DNA of 7,778 bases from Bradyrhizobiaceae bacterium (GCA_947475855.1 CANJPN010000286.1:1-7778); one strand, 5' to 3'. Counted from the stretch's first letter, positions 1 through 6,421 are shown. Made by a program: numbers and translations. Notes: generated by a model not told the origin, from the letters alone.

Positions 1-230
1 TCGGCGACGTCGGCGTGGGTCCAGACCGCGACGACGCCGGGGATCGCGAGCGCGGGCGACGTATCGACGTTACGAATGATGCCGTGGGCCACGCTGGATC
101 GCACGACGCGCATGTGGAGTTGATGGGGGAAGGAAACGTCGGCTGCGAACCGGCCCTCGCCGCGCAGCAGCGGCGGATCTTCGTGGCGCGGGATAGAGCG
201 GCCGATCCAGGTTTTGATTGCAACCGCCAT
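1..230 (-). CDS. Second molybdopterin-binding (CoxL/XdhB-like) subunit, N-terminal 76 codons only
   Basis: This gene is truncated by the window edge. Reading the minus strand from the ATG at 230-228 gives an open frame with no stop to position 1. It begins MAVAIKTWIGRSIPRHED and continues with a GEGRFAADV segment and an MRVVRSSVAHG segment. These match the N-terminus of the full-length large subunit encoded at 710-3052 (TTWVGRSIRRVED, GEGCFTADL, VRFVRSPVASG), so it is a paralogous aldehyde oxidase/xanthine dehydrogenase molybdopterin subunit. The start directly abuts the TGA of the Fe-S subunit gene (stop 233-231), and a GAAGG element lies about 8 nt upstream, so it is the fourth gene of the operon. 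Because both copies begin at the same family N-terminus, this is a duplicated large subunit and not a split one such as the NdhL/NdhM pair of nicotinate dehydrogenase. The active-site residues lie outside the window, so catalytic competence cannot be judged. Confidence 0.88.
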   Translation of the reverse strand, partial: MAVAIKTWIGRSIPRHEDPPLLRGEGRFAADVSFPHQLHMRVVRSSVAHGIIRNVDTSPALAIPGVVAVWTHADVA

Positions 231-713
231 TCAGCGCGCCTTCGCCATTTCTGCTGCCGCTGCTTTCACGGACTTCAGGATGTTGTGATAGCCAGTGCAG
301 CGGCACAGGTTCGACGAAAGGACGTGGACCATCTCTTCTTCGCTCATGTCTGGTTTGGCTTCGAGGGCGCCGGCCGCGAGCATCAGGAAGCCCGGCGTGC
401 AGAAGCCACATTGCAGGCCGTGATTGTCCATGAAGGCTTGCTGAAGGGCGTGCGGCGTGTCGCCTTTTGCGAGGCCTTCGACGGTGCGGATCGGCTTGTC
501 TTTCGCCTGCACCGCGAACATCAGGCAGGAACGTACGGGCTGGTCGTTGAGAAGAACCGTGCACGCGCCGCACACGCCGTGCTCGCAGCCGATGTGCGTT
601 CCGGTGAGGCCGCAATCGTCGCGAATTGCGTCGGCCAGCGTTTTGCGCGCCTCGACCGATACGCGGTATATGTCGCCGTTTATATGAAGATCAATGTCGT
701 GGCGGTCGGTCAT
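231..713 (-). CDS. [2Fe-2S] subunit of a xanthine dehydrogenase/CO dehydrogenase-family molybdenum hydroxylase
   Basis: This 160-residue small electron-transfer subunit is the usual CoxS-type length. The N-terminal plant-ferredoxin-like domain carries the first cluster on Cys43, Cys48, Cys51 and Cys63 (CEHGVCGAC, spacing C-x4-C-x2-C-x11-C). The C-terminal helical domain carries the second cluster on Cys102, Cys105, Cys137 and Cys139 (LQCGFCTPG and NLCRCTGYHNI). All eight ligands are present, so it should pass electrons from the Mo site to the FAD subunit. It acts in the cytoplasm; no signal peptide is seen. The ATG at 713-711 overlaps the TGA of the upstream large-subunit gene by four bases (ATGA), and a GGGAAAG ribosome-binding site lies about 7 nt upstream, suggesting translational coupling. 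The family is certain; the enzyme's substrate is not. Confidence 0.96.
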   Translation of the reverse strand: MTDRHDIDLHINGDIYRVSVEARKTLADAIRDDCGLTGTHIGCEHGVCGACTVLLNDQPVRSCLMFAVQAKDKPIRTVEGLAKGDTPHALQQAFMDNHGLQCGFCTPGFLMLAAGALEAKPDMSEEEMVHVLSSNLCRCTGYHNILKSVKAAAAEMAKAR

Positions 714-3052
714 GAATTTGCTTTCCCAGCTTTCCGTAGCGCTGCACGGATGCGTTGCGGTGTGACGGGCAATTCGTAGAAGGCGACGCCGAACGGCGAG
801 AGGGCGTCCGAGATCGCATTTACGACGGCAGCGGGTGCGCCGATCGCGCCGCCTTCGCCGATGCCTTTGGCTTCGGTGATCGTCGCGTCCGAATAGGTTT
901 CGATGTGGTGTAACTCGAAGCGCGGCACTTCCGACATCGTGGGTGGGAGGAAGTCCGCGAGGGTGGCGGTGAGGATGTTGCCGCGCTCGTCGTAGATGAT
1001 TTCTTCCAACAGCGCGTTGGCGATGCCTTGCGCGACGCCGCCGTGGATCTGGCCGTCTACGATCATTGGATTGATGAGCCGGCCGGCGTCCTCCACCACC
1101 ATGAAGCGTTCGACCTTTACGCCGCCGGTCTCGATGTCGACCTCGACGACGGCGACGTGGCAGGCGTTCGAGAAGGTGCCGGGCGGATCGTAGAAACCTT
1201 GCTCGACGAGACCTGCGTCGGCAACGCCATAGAGAAGATGCGCCTTGTGGTAGGCGGTGCGCGCGAGTTCGGGGATCGGGATCGACTGGTTCGTCGAGCG
1301 CGCTTTTGCGAAGCCGGGCTCCAGCGTGACGTCTTCTGGCGCGACCTTCATCAAGTGGGCTGCGATGCGGACGAGCTTGGCTTTCAGCTTGCGCGCTCCG
1401 ACGAGGCAGGCGCCGCCCGAAATTACGAGCGATCGGCTGGCGAAGCTGCCCCAGCCATAGGGCGTCTGGTCGGTGTCGCCGGCGATGATGTTGATCTTCT
1501 CTGGAGAAACTCCGACCTCATCGGCGATGATCTGAGACAACGTCGTCTTGAGGCCCTGGCCATGAGGGAACGCGCCGATTCGTGCGGTGACGTTGCCGGA
1601 CGGGTCCATTGCGATTTCGACGTTTTCGTAACCAGGCGTGCTCTCCATGCCGCGTGCGGCGAATGCGGGCGTGCCATAGCCGGTGCGCTCGGAGAACGTG
1701 GAGAAGCCAATGCCGAGGTAGCGGCCGTGCTTGCGCATCTCGGATTGGCGCTCGCGTAGCTGCGACAAGGGGAGTTCGCGGACCGCGATCTCCATGACCT
1801 CGCGGTAGGTGGCATCGTCGAAGGTGAGGCCGGTTGCAGATTTGTAAGGGAACTTGTCGATGAGGTTGCGACGGCGAATGTCGATGGGATCGATGCCGAA
1901 CTTGGCGGCGGCCGTGTCCATCATACGTTCCATGGTGAACGTGATGACAGGGCGGGAAACGCCGCGGTAGGGAGCCATGGGGCAAGTGTTGGTGGCCACG
2001 CCGCGCGAGACGCAGCGGTATTGCTGCACGTCATAGGGGCCGGGCAGCTCCGCCATACCCATCAGGGCTTCGACGCCGCAGGTGATCGGGAAGCCCGAGT
2101 AGGCGCCGACGTTGGAGGCCATGTCGGCGTCGATGGCGATCAGCTTCGCGTCGGCGGAGAACGCGGCCTTCAGCTTTACCCGCATATCGCGGGCATGGAA
2201 CGAGGCGATCAGGTTCTCGCGGCGATCCTCGATCCAGGCGACGGAGCGCTTCGTCATGCGCGCGACGTGGACGATGAGCACATATTCCGGCGGCAGCATC
2301 ATCTTCTGGCCGAAGCCGCCTCCGACGTCGGGAGCGATCACGCGAAGATCGGCTTCCGGGAGCTGCAGGAGTTCGGCGATCGCGGTGCGCATCACGTGCG
2401 GCGATTGTGTCGAACAGGTCAGCGTGATGCGGCCGGTGCGGCGGTCGAAGTCGGCGTGTGCGCCGCGCGGCTCCAGCGGCAGGGCGTGCTGGCGTCGCGA
2501 GGTGATATCGACTTCGACGATGCGGGCGGCGGATGCGAACATGGCATCGAAGCCCGGCGTGTCGACGCGGCCTTCGACCAGGATGTTGTGTTTCGTCCAG
2601 TCGTGGACGCGCGGGGCGCCGGGCGCGAGGGCAGCCAGCACATCGACGACGGGATCGGTTTCGTCGATGTCGTAAAACGTCGCCTCGACATGGTCCTCGG
2701 CTTCGGCTGGCGACGACGCGATGATGGCGGCGATGGGTTCTCCGACGAAGCGAATAACACCATCGGCGAGGATGGGTTGCTCTACGGCGACATAGTCGGG
2801 GCGGTGCAACATCGGCTTGATGCGGCCGATGCGGGTAAGATCGGCTGCTACCAGGCCGCGTGCGGTGTCGGGGATGGTGACGTGCTTCAGGCGTCCGCTG
2901 GCGACCGGGCTTCTGACGAACCGAACGTGCAGGTCGGCGGGCAGGTCTGCGGTGAAGCAGCCTTCGCCGTGGACGAGCGCGCGATCCTCCACACGGCGGA
3001 TGGAGCGGCCGACCCAGGTCGTGGCATGTTTGGTCTGGTGATCGCCACTCAT
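710..3052 (-). CDS. Molybdopterin-binding large subunit (CoxL/XdhB-like) of a molybdenum hydroxylase
   Basis: This 780-residue protein has the usual length of the CoxL/aldehyde-oxidase large subunit: an N-terminal a/b-hammerhead domain (about 1-130) followed by the molybdopterin-binding domains. Visible motifs are GGGFGQ at about 244-249 (cofactor-binding loop), PYRGVSR at 361-367 (active-site loop), HGQG at 497-500, and KGIGEGGAIGAPAAV with the catalytic-base glutamate at about residue 733. The loop lacks the Cys of form I CO dehydrogenase (AYxCSFR) and resembles the AYRGAGR class, so CO is an unlikely substrate. Hydroxylation of an aromatic, N-heterocyclic or aldehyde compound is more plausible. 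I chose the ATG at 3052-3050 because it overlaps the FAD-gene stop by four bases (ATGA) and has AGAAG about 8 nt upstream. A GTG at 3061 would add three residues but has poor spacing. Electrons should pass to the adjacent Fe-S and FAD subunits. The substrate cannot be assigned. Confidence 0.95.
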   Translation of the reverse strand: MSGDHQTKHATTWVGRSIRRVEDRALVHGEGCFTADLPADLHVRFVRSPVASGRLKHVTIPDTARGLVAADLTRIGRIKPMLHRPDYVAVEQPILADGVIRFVGEPIAAIIASSPAEAEDHVEATFYDIDETDPVVDVLAALAPGAPRVHDWTKHNILVEGRVDTPGFDAMFASAARIVEVDITSRRQHALPLEPRGAHADFDRRTGRITLTCSTQSPHVMRTAIAELLQLPEADLRVIAPDVGGGFGQKMMLPPEYVLIVHVARMTKRSVAWIEDRRENLIASFHARDMRVKLKAAFSADAKLIAIDADMASNVGAYSGFPITCGVEALMGMAELPGPYDVQQYRCVSRGVATNTCPMAPYRGVSRPVITFTMERMMDTAAAKFGIDPIDIRRRNLIDKFPYKSATGLTFDDATYREVMEIAVRELPLSQLRERQSEMRKHGRYLGIGFSTFSERTGYGTPAFAARGMESTPGYENVEIAMDPSGNVTARIGAFPHGQGLKTTLSQIIADEVGVSPEKINIIAGDTDQTPYGWGSFASRSLVISGGACLVGARKLKAKLVRIAAHLMKVAPEDVTLEPGFAKARSTNQSIPIPELARTAYHKAHLLYGVADAGLVEQGFYDPPGTFSNACHVAVVEVDIETGGVKVERFMVVEDAGRLINPMIVDGQIHGGVAQGIANALLEEIIYDERGNILTATLADFLPPTMSEVPRFELHHIETYSDATITEAKGIGEGGAIGAPAAVVNAISDALSPFGVAFYELPVTPQRIRAALRKAGKANS

Positions 3053-3903
3053 GCGAGGCACTTCTCGAGTGCGCGCCGCACCATCGCGAGGACGAGATCG
3101 CGACGGTATTCTGGATCGGCTTGGGTGTCGTTCATCGGGTCGACTGCTTTTGCCGCGAACTCTGCCGCGCGGCGGCAGGCGGCGTGGTCGAACGCGCGGC
3201 CGACGAGCGTGGCTTCGGCTTCCTTGATGCGGCGTGGGAACGGCTCGGCTCCGCCGACGCCGACGCGCGCTTCCGTGACCTTGCCGCCTTCGACGCGGAT
3301 TACGGCGAGGCAGAGCGTAAGGGCGTAGTCGCCAGCGCGACGGCTGAATTCCTCGAAACCGAAGCGCGTGCCGGCGGGCAGCAACGGAATGCGCGCTTCA
3401 ACGAGCAACTCGTCGTCGGCGCGGTCCGTCATCAGGAAGCCCTTGAAGTAGTCGGCGGCAGTGACGACACGCCGGCCGGTCTGGTGGACGAGGACCATCT
3501 CTGCGTCGAGCGTGGCGGCGGTTGCGCACCACTCGGAGGAGGCGTCGGCGTGGGCAAGGCTGCCGCAGAAGGTGCCGCGCATGCGGATCGGCAGATGCGC
3601 GATGCTCTGCACAACCGTCGATAACAATTGGCCCAGAGGTCCCGGCTCCACCGGATCGTGGAAGCGCGCATGACGGGCGAGAGCGCCGATATGCAAGCGG
3701 CCGTCGGTCACTCGGGCATAGTCGAGTTCCTCGATGCCATTGATATCCACGATCTGGCCGGGACGTGCGAGGCGGAAAGCCATGACAGGCACGAGGCTCT
3801 GGCCGCCGGCCAGCACTTTCGCGTCGCCGCCATAGCGGGCGAGCTGTGTCACGGCCTCCTCGACAGTGACGGGTGCATGATAGTGGAACGGCGCTGGCTT
3901 CAT
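3049..3903 (-). CDS. FAD-binding (CoxM-type) subunit of a molybdenum hydroxylase
   Basis: This 284-residue medium subunit has typical CoxM length. The N-terminal FAD-binding domain contains AGGQSLVP at 32-39 and a second flavin loop, TFCGSLAHAD, at 111-120. The C-terminal CODH flavoprotein domain includes FEEFSRRAGDYA at 183-194 and VGVGGAE at 214-220. It would take electrons from the two [2Fe-2S] clusters and pass them to an acceptor. The second flavin loop usually reads T-x-GGS-x-AHAD; here Cys113 replaces the first Gly. It is the first gene of the operon. The start MKPAPFHYHAP matches the typical family N-terminus. No strong Shine-Dalgarno sequence precedes it, and the predicted leader is only about 25 nt. 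The stop overlaps the large-subunit start by 4 bp. Confidence 0.95.
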   Translation of the reverse strand: MKPAPFHYHAPVTVEEAVTQLARYGGDAKVLAGGQSLVPVMAFRLARPGQIVDINGIEELDYARVTDGRLHIGALARHARFHDPVEPGPLGQLLSTVVQSIAHLPIRMRGTFCGSLAHADASSEWCATAATLDAEMVLVHQTGRRVVTAADYFKGFLMTDRADDELLVEARIPLLPAGTRFGFEEFSRRAGDYALTLCLAVIRVEGGKVTEARVGVGGAEPFPRRIKEAEATLVGRAFDHAACRRAAEFAAKAVDPMNDTQADPEYRRDLVLAMVRRALEKCLA

Positions 3904-3934
3904 GGGGCAACCGGCTAGCGAGGGTGGGAGCTGT

Positions 3935-3964
3935 ACTATCGAAGGCGGGGCCGCCCAATGTCAA
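3935..3964 (-). promoter_or_regulatory. Predicted sigma70-type promoter of the hydroxylase operon
   Basis: On the minus strand, a perfect TTGACA (-35, positions 3964-3959) is followed after 18 bp by GATAGT (-10, positions 3940-3935, four of six matches to TATAAT). The start of transcription would fall near 3928, leaving a leader of about 25 nt before the ATG at 3903. The spacer includes a GC-rich near-palindrome (GGCGG and CCGCC separated by 2 nt, read on the plus strand). This is motif matching by eye only. Confidence 0.55.
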
Positions 3965-3975
3965 CGCAGCGGACA

Positions 3976-4011
3976 GGCCAAAGATACGGAACGGCCGTTC
4001 GGACGATGGCC
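3976..4011. promoter_or_regulatory. Nested inverted repeat, candidate operator between the divergent units
   Basis: GAACGGCCGTTC at 3989-4000 is a perfect 12-bp palindrome. It is flanked by an outer inverted pair, GGCCA (3976-3980) and TGGCC (4007-4011), almost concentric with it (centres differ by one base). It sits about 66 bp upstream of the predicted hydroxylase transcription start and about 78 bp upstream of the first binding-protein start. That is a plausible place for a dimeric activator serving both sides. No regulator gene is visible in the window, and a role is inferred from position and symmetry only. Confidence 0.4.
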
Positions 4012-4058
4012 AGTGGCGGGGGGCCGCGTTAGAAGGCGGGCTAATCGAATGCGCGGGC

Positions 4059-4065
4059 GGGGAGG
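4059..4065 (+). promoter_or_regulatory. Ribosome-binding site deciding the start of the first tandem binding protein
   Basis: GGGGAGG lies 7 nt upstream of the ATG at 4073. The in-frame ATG at 4067 is only 1 nt away and the one at 4049 lies upstream of the site. The reading frame is open back to about 3902, but this site makes 4073 the best start. Confidence 0.6.
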
Positions 4066-4072
4066 AATGCCG

Positions 4073-5155
4073 ATGAGAGGTTCATGCGTGGGGGGCGGCT
4101 GCGTGGTGGATGTGCAGCCGGCAAAGCGCGTGTTTGCAGGCTTCGGCGTCGTAGGGGCGCTGTTGGTTGGGGCACTGTCTGCTGGCGTTCGGGCGCACGC
4201 CGGCCCGGTGGAAGACTACTACAAGGGCAAGTCGATCGAGGTGATCATCGGTTATTCCTCAGGCGGGGGATACGACGTCTACGCTCGAACGGTCACGCGG
4301 CACATGACCAATCACATGCCGGGAAAGCCGACCTTCGTGGCGCGGCAGATGCCGGGCGGTGGAAGCCGGATCGCGGCGAACTTTCTCTACAACATCGCCA
4401 ACAAGGAAGGGCTTGCGATCGGGATCGTCGATCAGTCGCTGGCGCTGAGCCAGGTGCTGGGAGAGCCGAACATCAAGCTCGATGCCGCGAAGTTCCTCTA
4501 TATCGGCAATCCGATCTCCGACAACAACACGATGTCTGCGTGGCACACGACGGGGGTGACGAACTGGGAGCAGGCGAAGGAAAAGCAGCTTTCACTGGGA
4601 GCCACAGGGAACAACACGTCGGGCTGGTACGGTATGTCGATGAACGCGATGCTCGGCACGAAGTTCAAGATCATCATGGGGTATCCAGGCGGCAACGACG
4701 TGAACCTCGCGCTCGAGAAGGGTGAGGTGGATGTTCGCGGCTCGAACTCGTGGGCTTCTTGGAAGAGTACGCGACCACAATGGCTCGCAGAGAAGAAGAT
4801 CAACATCCTCGTGCAAATCGGGCTGATGCGCGATCCCGAGCTGCCTGAAGTGCCTTTGTTGATGGAGCTGCCGACAGATGAGGACGACCGTGCCGCGCTG
4901 AAACTTCTATCGGCTCCGACGACGATCGGGCGGCCGTTGTTTGCGCCACCGGGTGTGCCTGAGGACCGGATCAAAGCGCTGCGTGCGGCTTTCGACGCGA
5001 CGATGAAGGATCCCGCGTTCATCGAGGATGCAAAGAACAACAAGCTCGATCTGCAACCACTGTCGGGTGTGGAGCTGCAGAAGATCGTCGAGGAGATCGT
5101 GGCAACGCCGCCGCGAGTCGTGCAACGTCTGAAGACGGTGCTCGAGATGAAATGA
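4073..5155 (+). CDS. TctC/Bug-superfamily periplasmic substrate-binding protein, tandem copy 1
   Basis: This 360-residue secreted protein has a Lys/Arg-containing n-region (AKR at 17-19), a hydrophobic stretch at about 20-39 and a likely signal peptidase I site after AHA (residues 41-43). The mature protein starts with VEDYYKGKSIEVIIGY. SGGGYD (about 63-68) aligns with the PGGxxD ligand-binding loop of Bug proteins, keeping the Gly-Gly and Asp. QMPGGGSR (92-99) and MGYPGGND (202-209) sit where the second and third binding segments of Bug proteins lie. It would present a small carboxylated ligand to a tripartite tricarboxylate-type carrier or a sensor, but no tctA/tctB is visible. It is divergent from the hydroxylase operon and heads a two-gene unit with its paralogue at 5217, separated by 61 bp. 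A GTG at 4112 would give a shorter, more ordinary signal peptide, but the strong ribosome-binding site favours 4073. The ligand is unknown. Confidence 0.85.
   Translation: MRGSCVGGGCVVDVQPAKRVFAGFGVVGALLVGALSAGVRAHAGPVEDYYKGKSIEVIIGYSSGGGYDVYARTVTRHMTNHMPGKPTFVARQMPGGGSRIAANFLYNIANKEGLAIGIVDQSLALSQVLGEPNIKLDAAKFLYIGNPISDNNTMSAWHTTGVTNWEQAKEKQLSLGATGNNTSGWYGMSMNAMLGTKFKIIMGYPGGNDVNLALEKGEVDVRGSNSWASWKSTRPQWLAEKKINILVQIGLMRDPELPEVPLLMELPTDEDDRAALKLLSAPTTIGRPLFAPPGVPEDRIKALRAAFDATMKDPAFIEDAKNNKLDLQPLSGVELQKIVEEIVATPPRVVQRLKTVLEMK
4653..4695 (+). repeat. 43-bp block identical to 5758-5800 (copy A)
   Basis: This block within the first tandem binding-protein gene is identical base for base to one in the second, 1105 bp downstream. 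It encodes the segment from GTKFKIIMG to the PGGN loop. The flanking sequence is clearly diverged, so perfect identity including third codon positions stands out. Confidence 0.85.
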
Positions 5156-5206
5156 GTGGGTTGGTCTGAAGTTTTCGAAAGAGTGGTGAATGAGCCCGGT
5201 ATCGAC

Positions 5207-5212
5207 GAGGAA
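5207..5212 (+). promoter_or_regulatory. Ribosome-binding site deciding the start of the second tandem binding protein
   Basis: The G/A-rich site at 5207-5212 (GAGGAA) has its GAGG core ending 6 nt before the ATG at 5217. The alternative in-frame ATG at 5190 has only a weaker AGAG upstream and would add nine residues ahead of the signal peptide. Confidence 0.5.
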
Positions 5213-5216
5213 TATC

Positions 5217-6266
5217 ATGCGCCATTCGCGCGGCAAGAAGCGTAGTCAGATGTTGTTTTCGATTGCGCTTGCTGGCGTGATCAGCGCGGGTGGGAGCGCT
5301 GCGGCGCAGAGCGTCGACGATTTCTACAAGGGCAAGACGGTTGAATTCGTGATCGGCTTGTCAGCGGGTGGTGGCTACGACGTGTATGCGCGGCTCGTTG
5401 CGCGGTATATGGCGGCTCACATTCCAGGAAAGCCGCAGATCGTCGCCAAGCAGATGACGGGCGGTGGAAGCCGGGTCGCTGCCAACTACGGCTATAACAT
5501 CGCGCCCAAGGACGGCACGGTGCTGGTCATGCCGGACCAGTCGCTGCCGTTGCAGCAAGCACTGGGCGATCCGACGGTCAAGTTCGACTCGACGAAGTTG
5601 AACTGGATCGGCAATCCCATAGCCGACAACAACACGTTGTCGGCCTGGCACGGCACGGGCGTGACGCGGTGGGAGCAAGCCAGGGATCGCGTGATGTCGC
5701 TGGGCGCGACAGGGCCCAATACGTCGGCCTGGTATGGTCAGGCGATGAACGTGATGGTCGGCACGAAGTTCAAGATCATCATGGGGTATCCAGGCGGCAA
5801 TGAGATCAATCTTGCGCTCGAGAAGGGGGAGGTCGACATCCGCGGCTCGAACTCGTGGAGTTCGTGGAAGGTGACGCGGCCGGACTGGGTGCTGGGTGCG
5901 AACAAGAAGCTCAACGTGCTCGTGCAGATCGGATTGAAGCGCGATCCACTGCTTGCCGATGTGCCGCTACTCATGGAGTTGCCGACAGACTCGGACGACC
6001 AAGCGGCGCTGCGCCTTCTGTCCGCGCCGACGACGATCGGGCGGCCGCTGTTTGCGCCGCCGAACGTGCCGGGGGAGAGAGTGAAAGCATTGCGGGCGGC
6101 GTTCGACGCGACGATGAAGGATGTGGCATTCGTCGAGGAGGCTAAGAAAGCTCAGCTCGATCTGCAGCCGGTTTCGGGGGAGGAGTTGCAGAAGATCGTC
6201 GATGAGATCGTGGCGACGCCGCCGCGTGTGGTCGAGCGGTTGAAGACGGTGCTGGAGATCAAGTAG
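5217..6266 (+). CDS. TctC/Bug-superfamily periplasmic substrate-binding protein, tandem copy 2
   Basis: This 349-residue paralogue of the protein at 4073-5155 is roughly 70% identical to it by eye across the mature region. It has a classical signal peptide: basic n-region MRHSRGKKR, hydrophobic core LFSIALAGVISAGGSAA, and likely cleavage near AAAQ at about 28-31. The ligand-loop motif is SAGGGYDVYAR (about 49-59, with Asp55), followed by GGGSR at 82-86 and MGYPGGNE at 189-196. The two copies are most alike in the C-terminal half (PLLMELPTD, SAPTTIGRPLFAPP, ATPPRVV). They differ more in the N-terminal lobe, for example ANKEGLAIGIVDQSLAL against APKDGTVLVMPDQSLPL, which suggests different ligands on a shared scaffold. 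It is probably co-transcribed with copy 1. The start at 5217 is set by a good ribosome-binding site, with 5190 as the alternative. A palindromic element begins about 40 bp after its stop. The ligand is unknown. Confidence 0.87.
   Translation: MRHSRGKKRSQMLFSIALAGVISAGGSAAAQSVDDFYKGKTVEFVIGLSAGGGYDVYARLVARYMAAHIPGKPQIVAKQMTGGGSRVAANYGYNIAPKDGTVLVMPDQSLPLQQALGDPTVKFDSTKLNWIGNPIADNNTLSAWHGTGVTRWEQARDRVMSLGATGPNTSAWYGQAMNVMVGTKFKIIMGYPGGNEINLALEKGEVDIRGSNSWSSWKVTRPDWVLGANKKLNVLVQIGLKRDPLLADVPLLMELPTDSDDQAALRLLSAPTTIGRPLFAPPNVPGERVKALRAAFDATMKDVAFVEEAKKAQLDLQPVSGEELQKIVDEIVATPPRVVERLKTVLEIK
5758..5800 (+). repeat. 43-bp block identical to 4653-4695 (copy B)
   Basis: This is the second copy of the identical block, in the same frame and at the equivalent place of the paralogous gene. 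It fits recent duplication, or gene conversion between the tandem genes. Confidence 0.85.
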
Positions 6267-6305
6267 CAAACCAGTAAGGACGCCAACTATTCGGCTTTTC
6301 CTTTA

Positions 6306-6421
6306 TTCTCCCTTCCCCTCGTGGGGAGGGCTGGGCTTGGGGGCAAATCTGATGAGCTGGTTCGTACCCGCTCCCCCCTCCGGCCCTACGGGCCACCTCC
6401 CCCACAAAGGGGCGAGGAGAA
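6306..6421. repeat. Palindromic intergenic repeat (REP/MITE-like) between convergent genes, possible bidirectional terminator
   Basis: The ends form an imperfect inverted repeat. TTCTCCC...GGGGAGGG at 6306-6330 mirrors the CCACCTCCCCC...GAGGAGAA arm at about 6393-6421. Each arm also folds on itself: CCTTCCCC (6311-6318) pairs with GGGGAGG (6323-6329) over a TCGT loop with one G-T pair, and CCCC (6400-6403) pairs with GGGG (6409-6412). A further perfect hairpin, GGCCC-TAC-GGGCC, lies at 6382-6394. The middle (about 6331-6365) is not palindromic. From general knowledge, C/G-rich elements of this form are dispersed between genes in Hyphomicrobiales; dispersal cannot be tested here. It lies between the convergent ends of the genes at 6266 and 6482, and the first hairpin could stop transcription, although no T-run follows it. 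Confidence 0.65.

Noticed and set aside
15..779. 254-codon plus-strand open frame at the window start
   Set aside because: It is antisense to the Fe-S subunit and to the N-terminus of the second large subunit, both of which are clearly recognisable on the minus strand.
3053..3061. GTG start adding three residues to the large subunit
   Set aside because: The ATG at 3052 makes the same four-base ATGA overlap seen at the next gene junction, and has better ribosome-binding-site spacing.
2021..3328. 435-codon open frame on the plus strand
   Set aside because: It is antisense to the large and FAD subunit genes, both of which have complete family motifs. Its translation is low-complexity Gly/Asp/Arg-rich and matches no family, as expected for a GC-rich shadow frame.
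710..3903. Aerobic CO dehydrogenase (coxMSL) identity
   Set aside because: The gene order here is M-L-S with a second L, and the large subunit lacks the AYxCSFR loop with the copper-binding Cys required for form I CO dehydrogenase.
3902..4072. 57-codon N-terminal extension of the first tandem binding protein
   Set aside because: The frame is open, but the extension would put the signal peptide internally and cover the divergent promoter region. The ribosome-binding site and the paralogue's length favour a start at 4073.
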